64,000 nt of DNA from Secundilactobacillus pentosiphilus (GCF_002217985.1 NZ_BCMI01000002.1:62001-126000); one strand, 5' to 3'; shown: positions 53,200 through 63,365, counted from the first letter of the stretch. Made by a program: numbers and translations. Notes: generated by a model from the letters alone, not told the origin.

Positions 53200-53317
53200 T
53201 GGTTTCTAATTAGTAGCGTTACCCACTAGAATTACAAGAATAATAAGCAGTATAATGTTAAGGCATTGTTTTCATCAGCTTAAATTCAACAATAATTAAT
53301 CAGCTAGGAGTTTTCTA

Positions 53318-54499
53318 ATGACCAAACCAATGAACAAAGTTTTAAAAGAACAGTTTTTCGTCGATGATCTTTCTGATGATCAAAAAAAGGTCATCACCAA
53401 TATCAACGACTACATTAAGCAAGGACTCAACAGCAAGACTTCCTCCGTTGCCATCATCGAAGGGGCTGCGGGAACCGGTAAATCAGTTGTTCTGATGGAA
53501 CTAGTGCGCCAATATATGACGGATAAGCGCTATAAAACTTCGCTGGTAGTCAACCATCCGGAACTCTATAAAGCTTACCGGGAAATGGGTTCAGCCATTC
53601 CTAATATGAATGTTGGTACCATTCGCCGACCAACGTCACTCATCAACTACGCGCAAAAGCATCATGAGAAATACGACATTATTTTCGTTGATGAAGCGCA
53701 TCTGCTTTATTCCAAATCAGAACCCTACGCGCATTATCGCGGCCAAAACCAGCTGACCGATTTAATGAATTTAGCCAAAGTGGTCGTTGTCGTGTACGAC
53801 TTCGATCAGGTCTTTCAATCAAAGATGTACTGGGACAAGGACCTGCTCTTCAAGACCATTGGTAACCACCCCTACAAACAGTTCAACATGAACTTCCAGT
53901 ACCGGATGGTTGCTAGTGATGAACAGGTTAAATGGATGAACGATTTAACTGAAGAAAAGCCCATCAAACCGTTCCCCAACAACAGTGATTTCGAATTCAA
54001 AGTGTTCGATAAAGCTGGCGAGATGTTTGAAAAAATTAAGGAACAAAACAAGAAATATGGCATGAGCCGCATGGTCGCTACCTCTGGTTTCCCACGAATT
54101 GACGGCCGCCATAACGTTGAAATGGACACCTTTAACCTGCCATGGGACGAATGGGATCCGCAGCGGACACCGTGGGCGAAACGTGAAGGCTCCATTACCC
54201 AAGTTGGGACTATTTATACCCTGCAAGGCTTCGATTTAAACTACGTCGGCATGGTTATCGGCCCATCATTCGGTTATGACAAAGAAACTGATACGATGAC
54301 GGTCATTCCCGAAAAGTATTCGCATAAGGAAGTCTTCAAAAAGCGCAAAGACCGGAAGTTTACCCGTGATGAATACAAAGCGTTTATTGCTAATGTTTTG
54401 AATGTTCTAATCAAGCGTGGTAAGTATGGACTTTATCTGACTGCTTACGATGATGCTTTGCGGACACGGTTGTTGGAATTAAATAATACAAGTAAGTAG
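53318..54499 (+). CDS. DUF2075-family P-loop NTPase
   Basis: A 393-residue helicase-like NTPase: Walker A GAAGTGKSV, Walker B YDIIFVDEAHLL, an Arg-rich motif FNMNFQYRM and the late TLQGFDLNYVGMVIGPS. DUF2075 proteins (Schlafen-group-like ATPases) sometimes occur in defence or nuclease contexts; here it stands alone without a nuclease domain. TAGGAG precedes the ATG. Role unknown, nucleic acid remodelling is plausible. Confidence 0.85.
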   Translation: MTKPMNKVLKEQFFVDDLSDDQKKVITNINDYIKQGLNSKTSSVAIIEGAAGTGKSVVLMELVRQYMTDKRYKTSLVVNHPELYKAYREMGSAIPNMNVGTIRRPTSLINYAQKHHEKYDIIFVDEAHLLYSKSEPYAHYRGQNQLTDLMNLAKVVVVVYDFDQVFQSKMYWDKDLLFKTIGNHPYKQFNMNFQYRMVASDEQVKWMNDLTEEKPIKPFPNNSDFEFKVFDKAGEMFEKIKEQNKKYGMSRMVATSGFPRIDGRHNVEMDTFNLPWDEWDPQRTPWAKREGSITQVGTIYTLQGFDLNYVGMVIGPSFGYDKETDTMTVIPEKYSHKEVFKKRKDRKFTRDEYKAFIANVLNVLIKRGKYGLYLTAYDDALRTRLLELNNTSK

Positions 54500-54519
54500 A
54501 ATTAACCTACTCAACAAAT

Positions 54520-54554
54520 AAAAGCAGACCGGAAATTTCTCGGTCTGCTTTTTT
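54520..54554. terminator. Terminator between DUF2075 and DUF1835-like genes
   Basis: A 12-bp stem AAAAGCAGACCG with its complement and six T, between converging genes. Confidence 0.88.
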
Positions 54555-54566
54555 ATGAATATTAAG

Positions 54567-55274
54567 TTAGTTGCCATTGGACGCAAGTCTGTTCAATCTA
54601 TACCGATACCACCAGTCTGGCACATCCACGGGATAGTTACCCATCGCTTCACCAATGACTCGGATTGCTGGCCAGCTAGTTAATTTCTCTAAGCTCAAAA
54701 AGTGATCAAAAAAGGTCTCACCAACACCAACGACTGTTCCGTTTAGGTTCACCCTTACAGGTGCGTTCTCTTCCAACACTGCTTGCCATCCATTTGCATA
54801 CGACTGACGCTCATCGATTGATAAGGGATGTTCATTCTGCAATACGGACTGAATATCAGCAAAATCGAGTTCACCTAAATGTGAGACTCGGTACAATGCT
54901 GACCATTTTTTCGCTTTTGGCAACATTAATGGCACCCGCACTTGCGTAACCCGATTAGTTACACGCTGAGTTAACTGGCAAAACCAGTAAAACCCAACCT
55001 GGTCATCTGCCGTTTCACTCCACCATACTCGCAACGGCTCTCCAGCAGCAATGGCTGATTTAAGCTGCTCTATCTGTTTCATAATAGATGTCCGTAATTC
55101 ATCAGCTGTTTGCCCATCGGTATTATGGCTAGCTTTCAATTGCCAAAATGAGTCCTTAGCACCGCTAAATCGGTGTAAATTCCCAAATTGGGCATCTAAC
55201 TGCAAACCGATTGTTGGCATTTTTGCTTCATATTTCAACATACCCGCAAAACTTTCGTCAAAAGTTACTTCCAC
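54567..55274 (-). CDS. DUF1835/DUF3658-like protein
   Basis: About 235 residues: VEVTFDESFAGMLKYE at the start and LRVWWSETADDQVGFYWF in the middle match DUF1835. The C-terminal half (SYANGWQAVLEENAPVRVNL and FFDHFLSLEK) matches DUF3658. Function unknown. The GTG at 55274 is chosen because AAGGGGTGA lies 5 bases upstream. It follows the GrpB gene in the same direction. Confidence 0.7.
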   Translation of the reverse strand: MEVTFDESFAGMLKYEAKMPTIGLQLDAQFGNLHRFSGAKDSFWQLKASHNTDGQTADELRTSIMKQIEQLKSAIAAGEPLRVWWSETADDQVGFYWFCQLTQRVTNRVTQVRVPLMLPKAKKWSALYRVSHLGELDFADIQSVLQNEHPLSIDERQSYANGWQAVLEENAPVRVNLNGTVVGVGETFFDHFLSLEKLTSWPAIRVIGEAMGNYPVDVPDWWYRYRLNRLASNGN

Positions 55275-55304
55275 GGCCGTCACCCCTTATCTTATTTTCA
55301 GCAT

Positions 55305-55886
55305 CTATTTAACCGGTCGATAGCTGCCGTTAAATGCTTCTCGTCCTTTTTGCGTATACCTAGTCACAAAATCCGTTTTAGCAGCAGTGTAAGCGTCACG
55401 GTTATACTTGTACTTTTGTTCTAACTTTAGTTTTAGTTCCCCATACTGCTTCGCTATTTCCGGATTTACTATCAAATAATCGCGAAAATAGAGCTCTCCC
55501 CAATCACCAGCTGGTTTAACGTGTAAATGGTACACCTTTTCTGCAAAGCCAGTAGGTAGATACCCTTTATTCAAATCGATTGTTTTTAAACGGTTATTTC
55601 TAGCCATGACCAGCCATTTCAATGATTGCAAATCTGAAATGACACTGTCCAGATCATACGAACCAACAAGTTCTAACAAAATATCAACCGTGGGCTTCGC
55701 AATTAATTCAGGCACAGACGTACTGCCAATGTGATTAATGCGATAAATAGCCGCACTATGCAAATGTTGGACTATCTTTTGTTTTTCGTCCGCATACCAC
55801 AGCTGATAATTCGGATTAGGTGCTTTCAACACAATTGGAAATAGCTGCCAAAGCTCATGAAGACTCATTTCTTCTAATTTTTTCAT
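55305..55886 (-). CDS. GrpB-family nucleotidyltransferase-like protein
   Basis: A 193-residue protein with the GrpB core YRINHIGSTSVPELIAKPTVDI, a nucleotidyltransferase-like GS motif and Asp. Related proteins are proposed nucleotidyltransferases; activity is not established, and some were linked to CoA synthesis. The ATG at 55886 follows GAGGAG. It begins 14 bases after the rlmH stop, so it may be co-transcribed. Confidence 0.85.
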   Translation of the reverse strand: MKKLEEMSLHELWQLFPIVLKAPNPNYQLWYADEKQKIVQHLHSAAIYRINHIGSTSVPELIAKPTVDILLELVGSYDLDSVISDLQSLKWLVMARNNRLKTIDLNKGYLPTGFAEKVYHLHVKPAGDWGELYFRDYLIVNPEIAKQYGELKLKLEQKYKYNRDAYTAAKTDFVTRYTQKGREAFNGSYRPVK

Positions 55887-55899
55887 GAAGTAATTCTCC

Positions 55900-56379
55900 T
55901 CACTTATGATACGGACTGCCCTCATTAATCATAAATGCTCGGTAGATCTGCTCCGTAAGTACCAGCCGCATCAGCTGGTGTGGCAGCGTAAACCGCCCAA
56001 ACGAAATCTGGGTATCCGCACGCTTCAAGACTTCTGTTGCTAAGCCCAGCGAACCACCGATCACAAAGGTAATATCGGAGTGCCCATACGTGGTAAGATC
56101 CTTGATTTCCTTGGCAAATTCCTCTGACGAGCGTTCCTTCCCTAAAATGGCCAGTGCATAAACGTATTCGCGGTCTTTAATTTTAGCTAAAATCCGGTCG
56201 CCTTCTTTTTGCATCACCTGATCCATCTCAGAATCACTTAAGCTCTCCGGTGCTTTTTCGTCAGGTACTTCCACGATTTGAAATTTGCAAAATCGTGACA
56301 GCCGTTTCGCGTATTCAGCAATGCCTTGTTTAAAATATTTCTCCTTTAATTTACCGACTACCACCAATTTAATGTTCAT
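55900..56379 (-). CDS. rlmH: 23S rRNA (pseudouridine-1915-N3)-methyltransferase
   Basis: A 159-residue SPOUT methyltransferase (YbeA/YydA family). The trefoil-knot SAM region reads [20 protein letters not shown], then [15 protein letters not shown], and the conserved end INEGSPYHK. It methylates pseudouridine 1915 of helix 69 in assembled ribosomes. In Firmicutes it closes the walRK-htrA region near the origin, as here. A DnaA-box cluster lies directly upstream. Confidence 0.96.
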   Translation of the reverse strand: MNIKLVVVGKLKEKYFKQGIAEYAKRLSRFCKFQIVEVPDEKAPESLSDSEMDQVMQKEGDRILAKIKDREYVYALAILGKERSSEEFAKEIKDLTTYGHSDITFVIGGSLGLATEVLKRADTQISFGRFTLPHQLMRLVLTEQIYRAFMINEGSPYHK

Positions 56380-56399
56380 AACTTTCTCCTCATTTTAAG

Positions 56400-56715
56400 T
56401 TGTCCACAAAGTTATCCACAGGCTGATGTGGTTAATTTTGTTCCCTTTGTGGACGGTTATTCGCTTGCTAAAAATAAATATTCATTTTCATTTCACACTG
56501 TCTTATAGGGTCTATTGTACCAATGTAAACGCCGTCATAGCAACGTTTTATTAAAATATGATTAACCCCGTTTTTTAGTTATCCACAATCTGTTCATAGT
56601 TTTCGAGGCACGCCTGGAGGAAACCGGCAACCACGGTGTTTCTACCAATTTAAATGTTATCCACAAAGTTATCCACAGTTTCTTGTGGATTACTCACACT
56701 TCCGAATTTTCCACA
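56400..56715. other. DnaA-box cluster between rlmH and htrA
   Basis: Four exact TTATCCACA boxes (56412, 56579, 56657, 56669) and four with one change (TTGTCCACA 56400, TGTGGTTAA 56427, TGTGGATTA 56684, TTTTCCACA 56707) in 316 bp without a gene. Two pairs have the same 12-bp start-to-start spacing within nearly the same module. dnaA and dnaN are not here. From memory, B. subtilis has an origin-proximal DnaA-box cluster next to yydA, its rlmH, which regulates initiation. Confidence 0.8.
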
Positions 56716-56820
56716 ACTGTAGCGCTTACTATATTCGACTACTGACAATAGACATACCATTAAAACGGTACTCATCCATCCGTGAATATCGCGAACATTC
56801 GTCTTTTTCATCACATACGA

Positions 56821-56856
56821 AAAGGCTGGCACCTGATTCATCAGGTGCCAGCCTTT
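56821..56856 (-). terminator. Terminator of htrA
   Basis: A perfect 16-bp stem (56821-56836 with 56841-56856), four-base loop, TTTT on the minus strand. Confidence 0.88.
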
Positions 56857-56880
56857 GCTTCACATGCACTACTTTTTTGA

Positions 56881-58158
56881 TTATCGATTCAGTTGAGAGG
56901 TGGTTTCAGTCAATTTTACCTTCGTTGTCTTCTGATTACCGTTGTGGTAGTAGGTGAGCGTAACCGTATCATCCACCTTGTACTTGTACAACAGATCTCT
57001 CAGCGTGGAATTCGTACTGATCTTCTTGCCGTCTAAGGCAGTAATGACATCGTACTTCTTAATGCCGCTGCGACCTGCTGGTGTTGAAGCACTTGGCGTT
57101 TCCATGACGACAACCCCGTTTTCAACACTGCTTGGCAGCTTCAAAATTGACTTTTGCTGTGACTTTGAAATTTCCGATAGATCAACGTACTTAATTCCCA
57201 ATGCCGGTCGAACGATCTTACCGTTCTTGATCAGTTGGTTAATCACCGAAACGACTTCATTACTTGGAATTGCAAAGCCCATTCCTTCAACGCTAGTACC
57301 AGAATTGCTGCTAGCGAGTTTCATGGAATTGATCCCAATCACTTGACCGGCAAGGTTGATCAGCGGTCCGCCAGAGTTCCCTGGGTTGATCGCCGCATCC
57401 GTTTGAATAACGGTGGCGTTACCCGTTTGCTGGTTAGTGGCTTCATCCGTTGTCGCCACGGTCCGCTTCTTGGCTGAAATAATGCCTTCGGTCAGCGAAG
57501 TGGCATATTGGGAACCCAATGGTGAGCCGATTGCCAGCGCGGTTTCACCAACTTTAATGTTATCCGAGTTGCCAAAGCTGGCAACTTTAGAAACTTCCGC
57601 GCTGTTAACTTTCAGCACCGCTAAGTCAGTAATGGCATCTTTCCCCACTAACTTGGCGTCGATCTTTTTACCGTTGCTCATGATCACTTCAAGTGCGTTA
57701 GAACCGGATACCACGTGGTTATTGGTGACGATATACGCACTGTTGCCAGCCTTTTTATAGATCACACCTGAACCTTCGGAACTGGCTTGCAGTTTACCAT
57801 CACTCGATGAACTGCTATTTGAGTCATTGCCGCCACCAAAGATGCCAGCCAAACTATTAGAAGATTGGCTTTGTTTTTGCAGATTAATCACTGAGACTAC
57901 CGAATCCTTCACGTTTGAGAAGGCTTTAGAAGCTTGCGAACTGACATTGACCTTCATATTGCTGGTTGACGCCGTACCGGATTTATTTGAACCGGCTGGG
58001 ACAGAAGTTGTATCCCGATTACTGATATAGTTAGCACCGCCATAAGCAATACCGCCACCCAGTAGACCAGCGACAAGTGCTGTCACAGCAACCTTGATAA
58101 GCAGTCCACGATTATTATTTGATCCTGGTTTTTGTTGATTATCCATACTTCCGCGCAA
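56881..58158 (-). CDS. htrA: HtrA/DegP-type membrane serine protease
   Basis: About 425 residues. A cytosolic N-terminus, one membrane helix (VAVTALVAGLLGGGIAYGG), then a trypsin-like domain with His in NNHVVSG, Asp in ITDLAVLKV and Ser in NPGNSGGPL, followed by one PDZ domain (NGVVVMETPSASTPAGRSGI). It degrades or refolds misfolded exported proteins. A TTG at 58158 is chosen because AAGGAGGG lies about 9 bases upstream; the ATG at 58146 is the alternative. It is next to rlmH and downstream of the wal genes, typical for lactobacilli. Confidence 0.93.
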   Translation of the reverse strand: MRGSMDNQQKPGSNNNRGLLIKVAVTALVAGLLGGGIAYGGANYISNRDTTSVPAGSNKSGTASTSNMKVNVSSQASKAFSNVKDSVVSVINLQKQSQSSNSLAGIFGGGNDSNSSSSSDGKLQASSEGSGVIYKKAGNSAYIVTNNHVVSGSNALEVIMSNGKKIDAKLVGKDAITDLAVLKVNSAEVSKVASFGNSDNIKVGETALAIGSPLGSQYATSLTEGIISAKKRTVATTDEATNQQTGNATVIQTDAAINPGNSGGPLINLAGQVIGINSMKLASSNSGTSVEGMGFAIPSNEVVSVINQLIKNGKIVRPALGIKYVDLSEISKSQQKSILKLPSSVENGVVVMETPSASTPAGRSGIKKYDVITALDGKKISTNSTLRDLLYKYKVDDTVTLTYYHNGNQKTTKVKLTETTSQLNR

Positions 58159-58347
58159 ATCGCGCTTCCCTCCTTGTATGTCATCACAATTGAGGCAAAG
58201 TGATGAACACAGATATTTAGGTCGCATGTCGCCCCTAAACTTGCTCAACCTACTTACTTATGCGTTTATTTTACAGACGAGATGTGAAATTTGTTTGAAG
58301 CTTTGCTCGTAAAAAGTATAAGCTTTTTCTAAGAAAAGTTTAAGCGT

Positions 58348-59157
58348 TTAAAGCGCGATCAAGTCGCTAGCCTTTTCCGGATCGGTATCCAATATTTTAA
58401 AATCGTGGTTAACCCCAAAATCATGGTCTTCCATGATCGAAGCCACGGTCAGACGGGCCAACGACTTCATGTTGTTTTCCTGACTCAAGTGACCCAGGAA
58501 GATCCGTTTGGTGTGATTGCCCAAAACGTCCATCATTGCATCGGCACCCTCTTCATTGCTTAAATGCCCCGTATCGCTGAGAATCCGCTGTTTAAGCGGC
58601 CATGAATAGCTGCCCATCCGTAACATTTCAACATCGTGGTTACATTCCATCAAGTACGCATCCGCGTTCTTGATTACACCCTCTACATGGTCCGAAACGT
58701 AGCCGGTGTCCGTGAGTACTACAAAGCTCTTTCCCCCGCTGTGAACAGCGTAAAATTGGGGCTCAGCAGCATCGTGAGACACGGTGAAACTCTCAACGTC
58801 AAGGTCACCCATACTCAGTACGGAATCCGGCGCAATAATGTTTTTTTGTTCAGTAGAGATTTTACCGATCTTACTAGCCATGGCATCCCAGGTACCTTGA
58901 TTAGCGTATACATCCATCCCGTAGCGCCGTGCCAATACCCCGACACCCTTACGATGGTCTGAGTGTTCATGCGTCACGAAAAGTGAATCAACATCACTCA
59001 AATCGCGACCGATGGATTGCATCAGATTTTCAATTTTTTTACCGCTTAATCCGGCGTCAATTAAGATTTTATGTTCAGCCGTTTCTACATACGTACAGTT
59101 CCCCGTACTGCCACTGGCGAGAACACTTACCTTTAAGCCGTCATTTTGCTCTTGCAT
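58348..59157 (-). CDS. yycJ: MBL-fold metallohydrolase of the WalJ/YycJ group
   Basis: A 269-residue metallo-beta-lactamase-fold protein: LASGSTGNCTYVET at the start, metal motif THEHSDH, and later conserved SHD and HLS histidines (TVSHDAAEP, FLGHLSQEN). YycJ/WalJ is a 5' exonuclease-like DNA processing protein linked to mismatch repair and coordination with cell division. It sits in its conserved place after yycI. ATG start. Confidence 0.92.
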   Translation of the reverse strand: MQEQNDGLKVSVLASGSTGNCTYVETAEHKILIDAGLSGKKIENLMQSIGRDLSDVDSLFVTHEHSDHRKGVGVLARRYGMDVYANQGTWDAMASKIGKISTEQKNIIAPDSVLSMGDLDVESFTVSHDAAEPQFYAVHSGGKSFVVLTDTGYVSDHVEGVIKNADAYLMECNHDVEMLRMGSYSWPLKQRILSDTGHLSNEEGADAMMDVLGNHTKRIFLGHLSQENNMKSLARLTVASIMEDHDFGVNHDFKILDTDPEKASDLIAL

Positions 59158-59319
59158 AAACTGCCCAACTTCCTTTTATTTAAATACAAAAACCCCGCCA
59201 ACATGGTCATTGGTAGGGTCGTGAATCATCATCCATACTCACTTCTCAATGATTGTTCGTCGTTACTATTACAACGCATTTTGTGCTGAAACGCAATCAT
59301 TAATCCTGCTGATAAGCGA

Positions 59320-60150
59320 CTATGTGAGGGTAAATATCTCTGAATTAGCATTACTCGTTTGGTTGTTCTCACCCGTCTTGATCACTTCACCGGTATAAGC
59401 ATTCACCCGCTTTAAGATAACGGAAGATGAGTTGTTGATCTTCACGGCAAATACCCAGGTTGGTAAGAAGACGTATTGTCCACGCGCCGTTAGTAGCCGC
59501 GTATAGGCCAAATGCACCCAGGTCACTTTAGCACCATTCGGAATTTCATTATACTGATATAACCAAGTCAACGCCCGTTCATCACTGATGGTCTTAGCAG
59601 CCTCCTTGAGGATCTTGACGCCTTCCAAGTAATTTTGACTGTACCCAACCACCCGATGCTGACTGTCTAAATCAAAACGGATCTGACAAAAATGTGAGTA
59701 GACTGGCTTTTGTTCAACTCGTTGCACATAAATAATTTCACTGCTGCTGGAGAGCTGCTTACTATAACTGTAATGCTTGCCTTCTGCAACTAACCCAGGA
59801 TTAGCAACGATTTTGTCTAAAGTTTGCTTAGCTGACCCACTTGTTATCTTAAGCGGTTTTTTAAATTCGCTAACCAGTTCATCGCCACTGAAGCGGATTG
59901 ACTGCTGCTGTAAGTTAGGCGCAGCCTGCCGCAAAGCATCCCCGTTATTTCCTGAGAAATAGTAGCCTTCATATTTCTGGGTAGTCGGCTTACTATAAGT
60001 GATTTGATCTTTGCGCATTTCTTCCAGGATATTATTACTGCCCGCCGCTGTAGAATCACCAACGCTATTACGGTTATACGCCAGAAATAAGAACACGTCC
60101 ATGGCGATAAAAATTGCTAAGAAAATTAATTGAATTCGCTTAAAATTCAC
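59320..60150 (-). CDS. yycI: WalK regulator YycI
   Basis: A 276-residue protein with one N-terminal membrane helix (LIFLAIFIAMDVFLFLAY) and an extracellular domain of the YycI/YycH type. It binds WalK in the membrane and modulates its kinase activity. The GTG start follows GGGGG. It begins 16 bases after the yycH stop within the wal operon. Confidence 0.9.
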   Translation of the reverse strand: MNFKRIQLIFLAIFIAMDVFLFLAYNRNSVGDSTAAGSNNILEEMRKDQITYSKPTTQKYEGYYFSGNNGDALRQAAPNLQQQSIRFSGDELVSEFKKPLKITSGSAKQTLDKIVANPGLVAEGKHYSYSKQLSSSSEIIYVQRVEQKPVYSHFCQIRFDLDSQHRVVGYSQNYLEGVKILKEAAKTISDERALTWLYQYNEIPNGAKVTWVHLAYTRLLTARGQYVFLPTWVFAVKINNSSSVILKRVNAYTGEVIKTGENNQTSNANSEIFTLT

Positions 60151-60166
60151 GTCCGACTACCCCCTT

Positions 60167-61462
60167 TCACTCTTGACCAAGCAGTTTGCGATAGTTCTCC
60201 CACTGGTTGCCAATCTTGACGTACCAGGTTGGCGATAAGTTAACTACTTTGGCTAACGATCGGTCACGACTCCACTCATAGCCGAGTTCAATGTCTTGAA
60301 CCTTGTTAACCTTGATGCCAGCAGCCTTAAGCTGTTTCAGCAGATCGCTAGTCGACATGATCGTGGCCGAACTCTGCACTGGCGGAACCGGTATCTGCAG
60401 ACTATCCAATGAGAATCGCATGCGGTATGAAGACTGATCCAGTACTTTCATCTGAATGGCACCAAAATTACTCTGATCAAAAACCGGCAGGCCGCCAGCA
60501 TAAGTGCGGAAAACCGCGGTATCGCTGGATGGGTCATAATCGTAAAAGCGGACACTATCTAGTGGTATTCCGACCATGACCAGCTGTTCATAAACGTGAT
60601 TCATCGTTTGCAAAAAGCTGCTGCTCTTAACTTGTGAATTATAGTCAGTGAAGTTCACCGTATCCGTCTTTTTATCGACTGTCATGTGCCGGAATCCGTG
60701 ATCATCGTAATCGGTGCTGTTCTTGTGCCGCTTGATCTGCACATTACTGTTGGCATTAGTGGTCATGATTCGGTTAGCGTAATAGTCTTGGGTCTGCTGC
60801 GTTAGCTGATAGCTGTAAGTGCGTAGTTTAACACTCTGCGGATAATCCAAGATGATCTTACCGTTCAGTAACCTAAAGGTAACGGGGTGTTTGACCATGC
60901 TATTAGTGGTGCTATTACGCAGCTTCGTTTTATTGTGCTTAAGCGCCACTCGAACAACCCGATAGCCCTGGTCATTTAATAAGTACAGATGACTAGGATC
61001 ATTGAGCATTAACTGCATGCGGTTAAACTTCTGATTGGGAATTTTGATTTGATTGTTAAACGCCTTGCGAAAGAAATTCACCGAAATAGCAGAATTATAA
61101 TTCATCAAAATCGTCCCTTTGTGCTTTAACTGCGCAAGGTACTTTTTGGCGTTTCCATGACTGATCGTTTGGGCCTTTTCCGCTGTAAAATGACTCATTC
61201 GATCCCGTAAATCAGTCGCCACGTTAACCCGGCTATTGGTCAGCAGTTCCTGCTTGCCTGAATTACTCGTTGAAATAAGCTGCGATGGCAAATAGATATC
61301 TTGAAAGGTTGTATTACTGCTGCTATCTGAATTTTTGGTTACTTTAGTTCGGCTGCTCAAGTTGGAATGGGCCGGATTGGTCCACATCATACCTGAGAGT
61401 CCAATACTAATGAGCACTGCTGTTACCAGACTAGCTGGCAGCCAAATATTTCTAAGCTTCAT
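60167..61462 (-). CDS. yycH: WalK regulator YycH
   Basis: About 431 residues with an N-terminal membrane helix (LPASLVTAVLISIGLSGMMW) and an extracellular beta-rich part. YycH with YycI controls WalK; both extracellular domains have PepSY-like folds. The ATG at 61462 overlaps the end of walK by 11 bases; longer readings would extend into walK without an SD. Confidence 0.9.
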   Translation of the reverse strand: MKLRNIWLPASLVTAVLISIGLSGMMWTNPAHSNLSSRTKVTKNSDSSSNTTFQDIYLPSQLISTSNSGKQELLTNSRVNVATDLRDRMSHFTAEKAQTISHGNAKKYLAQLKHKGTILMNYNSAISVNFFRKAFNNQIKIPNQKFNRMQLMLNDPSHLYLLNDQGYRVVRVALKHNKTKLRNSTTNSMVKHPVTFRLLNGKIILDYPQSVKLRTYSYQLTQQTQDYYANRIMTTNANSNVQIKRHKNSTDYDDHGFRHMTVDKKTDTVNFTDYNSQVKSSSFLQTMNHVYEQLVMVGIPLDSVRFYDYDPSSDTAVFRTYAGGLPVFDQSNFGAIQMKVLDQSSYRMRFSLDSLQIPVPPVQSSATIMSTSDLLKQLKAAGIKVNKVQDIELGYEWSRDRSLAKVVNLSPTWYVKIGNQWENYRKLLGQE

Positions 61463-63326
61463 CCCAGAGATCATCCCCCTCATCGTAAGGTTCGTATGGC
61501 AGTGAAATGTAGAAAGTAGAGCCATGACCTTCACGGCTTTCTACCCAAATCTTGCCACCCAATGACTGGATAACTTCTTTGGAAATTGCCAGACCAAGTC
61601 CAGTACCGCCTTGAGCACGTGAACGGGCTTTATCAACCCGGTAGAAACGGTCAAAGACGTGCGGAATATCCGCTCGCGGAATGCCCAATCCCTGATCGGC
61701 AATGCTAATGATCACGTTATTGTCAGTTTCCATCAAACGACAAGTAATCACCCCACCATCAGGTGAATACTTAATCGCGTTATTCATGATATTATCAATC
61801 ACTTGCGTAAAACGGTCCGTATCAATTTCAACCCATAAATCACGCTTAGTAAAGTCCCGTTTAATGGTGTAGTGTTCATCAGACCGGTCTTTTTGCTCAT
61901 CACTATCAATGATCATATCAAACCGATTCAAAATGTAATTATATAACTCGTTTAAATTAACGAGTTCCAAATTCAACTTTTGCGTACCGGAATCCATTCT
62001 GGAAAGGGTCAATAAATCATTGATCATCCGAATCATCCGGTCCGTTTCATCTTGCGTGACCTTCAAGAACTTTGGTGCGATCTTAGGATCTTTCCAAGCG
62101 CCGTCGGACAATGCTTCGACGTAAGAACGTACACTAGTCAGCGGCGTCCGCAATTCATGCGACACGTTTGAAACGAATTGTTTCCTATCTTGGTCGATCT
62201 TTTGCTGCTCAGTGACATCGTGCAGCACACAGGCTAGTCCGCTGATAAACCCTGATTCACGCTGAATCAGTGAGAAGTAAGCCTGCAAGATCAAGTCGTG
62301 ATCATCAGTGGAAAAGTCCAGCATAATTTCATCCGGATCTTCCAGTAAATCACGCAAGGTATATTGATCACGAATATTCAAAATATCCAAGACGGACTGA
62401 CCAATTGCCTGATTAGAATCAACGTCCAAAAATTCTACCGCGGTTTCGTTAATAATGGTGACATTTCCACGTCGGTCAGTGGCAATAACGCCATCAGTCA
62501 TGTGCGCCAGGACAGAATTCAGCCGCCTTCGCTCAGATTCAGTGGACTCTTGGGCTTCTTCCACACGAACAGAGAGGTTATTAACCGCACTGGCTAACTG
62601 ACCTAATTCGTCGTTTCCGTATACTTGAACCTGCCCAGAATAATCTCCTCGGGCGATGCGCTGCGTTTGTTCCTTCATTTCTGTAATGGGTACGGTAATT
62701 GCCCGGGAAATAACAATTGAGAGAACTAGCCCCATGGCAACCGCAATCACAGCCGCAACCAAATATAGGGCAGTGACTTTACTAATACTGTCATAAACGT
62801 TTTCTAGGTTCGCACGAATGTAAACGACCCCAACGGGCGTACTGCTCCCGCTGCTTTGTTTGATCAATGGTGTGACCTTAGTGTAATAATATTGATTTGT
62901 TGACGCGTCATACGTCGTTGTTTCACTGCCGGCACTGTTATTATAAATGACCTTTTTAACGGTGTTGTCAGTGGTTTTTTGACCAACAATCTGCTGATTA
63001 TTAGCCTCATTGGTTCCCCGAATGGTGCCCTTATTGTCGATGACGCGGATCTGCGCGTTCGCCGTGCTAGGAATATTGGCATCAGACAGGAGAATACGGA
63101 TCTGCCGGTTAGAAGCATCAGTATTCGACCGTGACAGTTGAGTGGTTAAGTTCGTACTGACATAACGTTGCAGCGAAATTTGGCTTTTAAATTGCCGCAA
63201 GTTTTGCGTCTCAAGCTGCTGTACAAACACGGCGCCGACAATTTCCAATGTAATAATGAGCATCATCGCGAATACAAACGCGATTTTAAACTGTATCGAA
63301 TGATACCATTTTAGTTTTCGTTTCAC
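61452..63326 (-). CDS. walK: Essential cell-wall sensor histidine kinase WalK
   Basis: A 624-residue kinase. Two membrane helices flank an extracellular sensor of about 150 residues, followed by a HAMP domain, a cytosolic PAS domain (about 260-370), the phosphoacceptor H390 in VSHELRTPLTS, and an HATPase domain with N box (NNAIKYSPDGG), G1 (DQGLGIP) and G2 (GTGLGLAI). It phosphorylates WalR to control cell-wall hydrolases. GTG start with AAGGGG upstream. Confidence 0.96.
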   Translation of the reverse strand: MKRKLKWYHSIQFKIAFVFAMMLIITLEIVGAVFVQQLETQNLRQFKSQISLQRYVSTNLTTQLSRSNTDASNRQIRILLSDANIPSTANAQIRVIDNKGTIRGTNEANNQQIVGQKTTDNTVKKVIYNNSAGSETTTYDASTNQYYYTKVTPLIKQSSGSSTPVGVVYIRANLENVYDSISKVTALYLVAAVIAVAMGLVLSIVISRAITVPITEMKEQTQRIARGDYSGQVQVYGNDELGQLASAVNNLSVRVEEAQESTESERRRLNSVLAHMTDGVIATDRRGNVTIINETAVEFLDVDSNQAIGQSVLDILNIRDQYTLRDLLEDPDEIMLDFSTDDHDLILQAYFSLIQRESGFISGLACVLHDVTEQQKIDQDRKQFVSNVSHELRTPLTSVRSYVEALSDGAWKDPKIAPKFLKVTQDETDRMIRMINDLLTLSRMDSGTQKLNLELVNLNELYNYILNRFDMIIDSDEQKDRSDEHYTIKRDFTKRDLWVEIDTDRFTQVIDNIMNNAIKYSPDGGVITCRLMETDNNVIISIADQGLGIPRADIPHVFDRFYRVDKARSRAQGGTGLGLAISKEVIQSLGGKIWVESREGHGSTFYISLPYEPYDEGDDLWDEA

Positions 63327-63365
63327 GCTACCGTTTACCCCTTAAACGCCCTAGGACGCGAATAA

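Noticed and set aside
56400-56715. Chromosomal replication origin
   Set aside because: Many DnaA boxes but no dnaA or dnaN and no clear AT-rich unwinding element; a regulatory cluster is a better fit.
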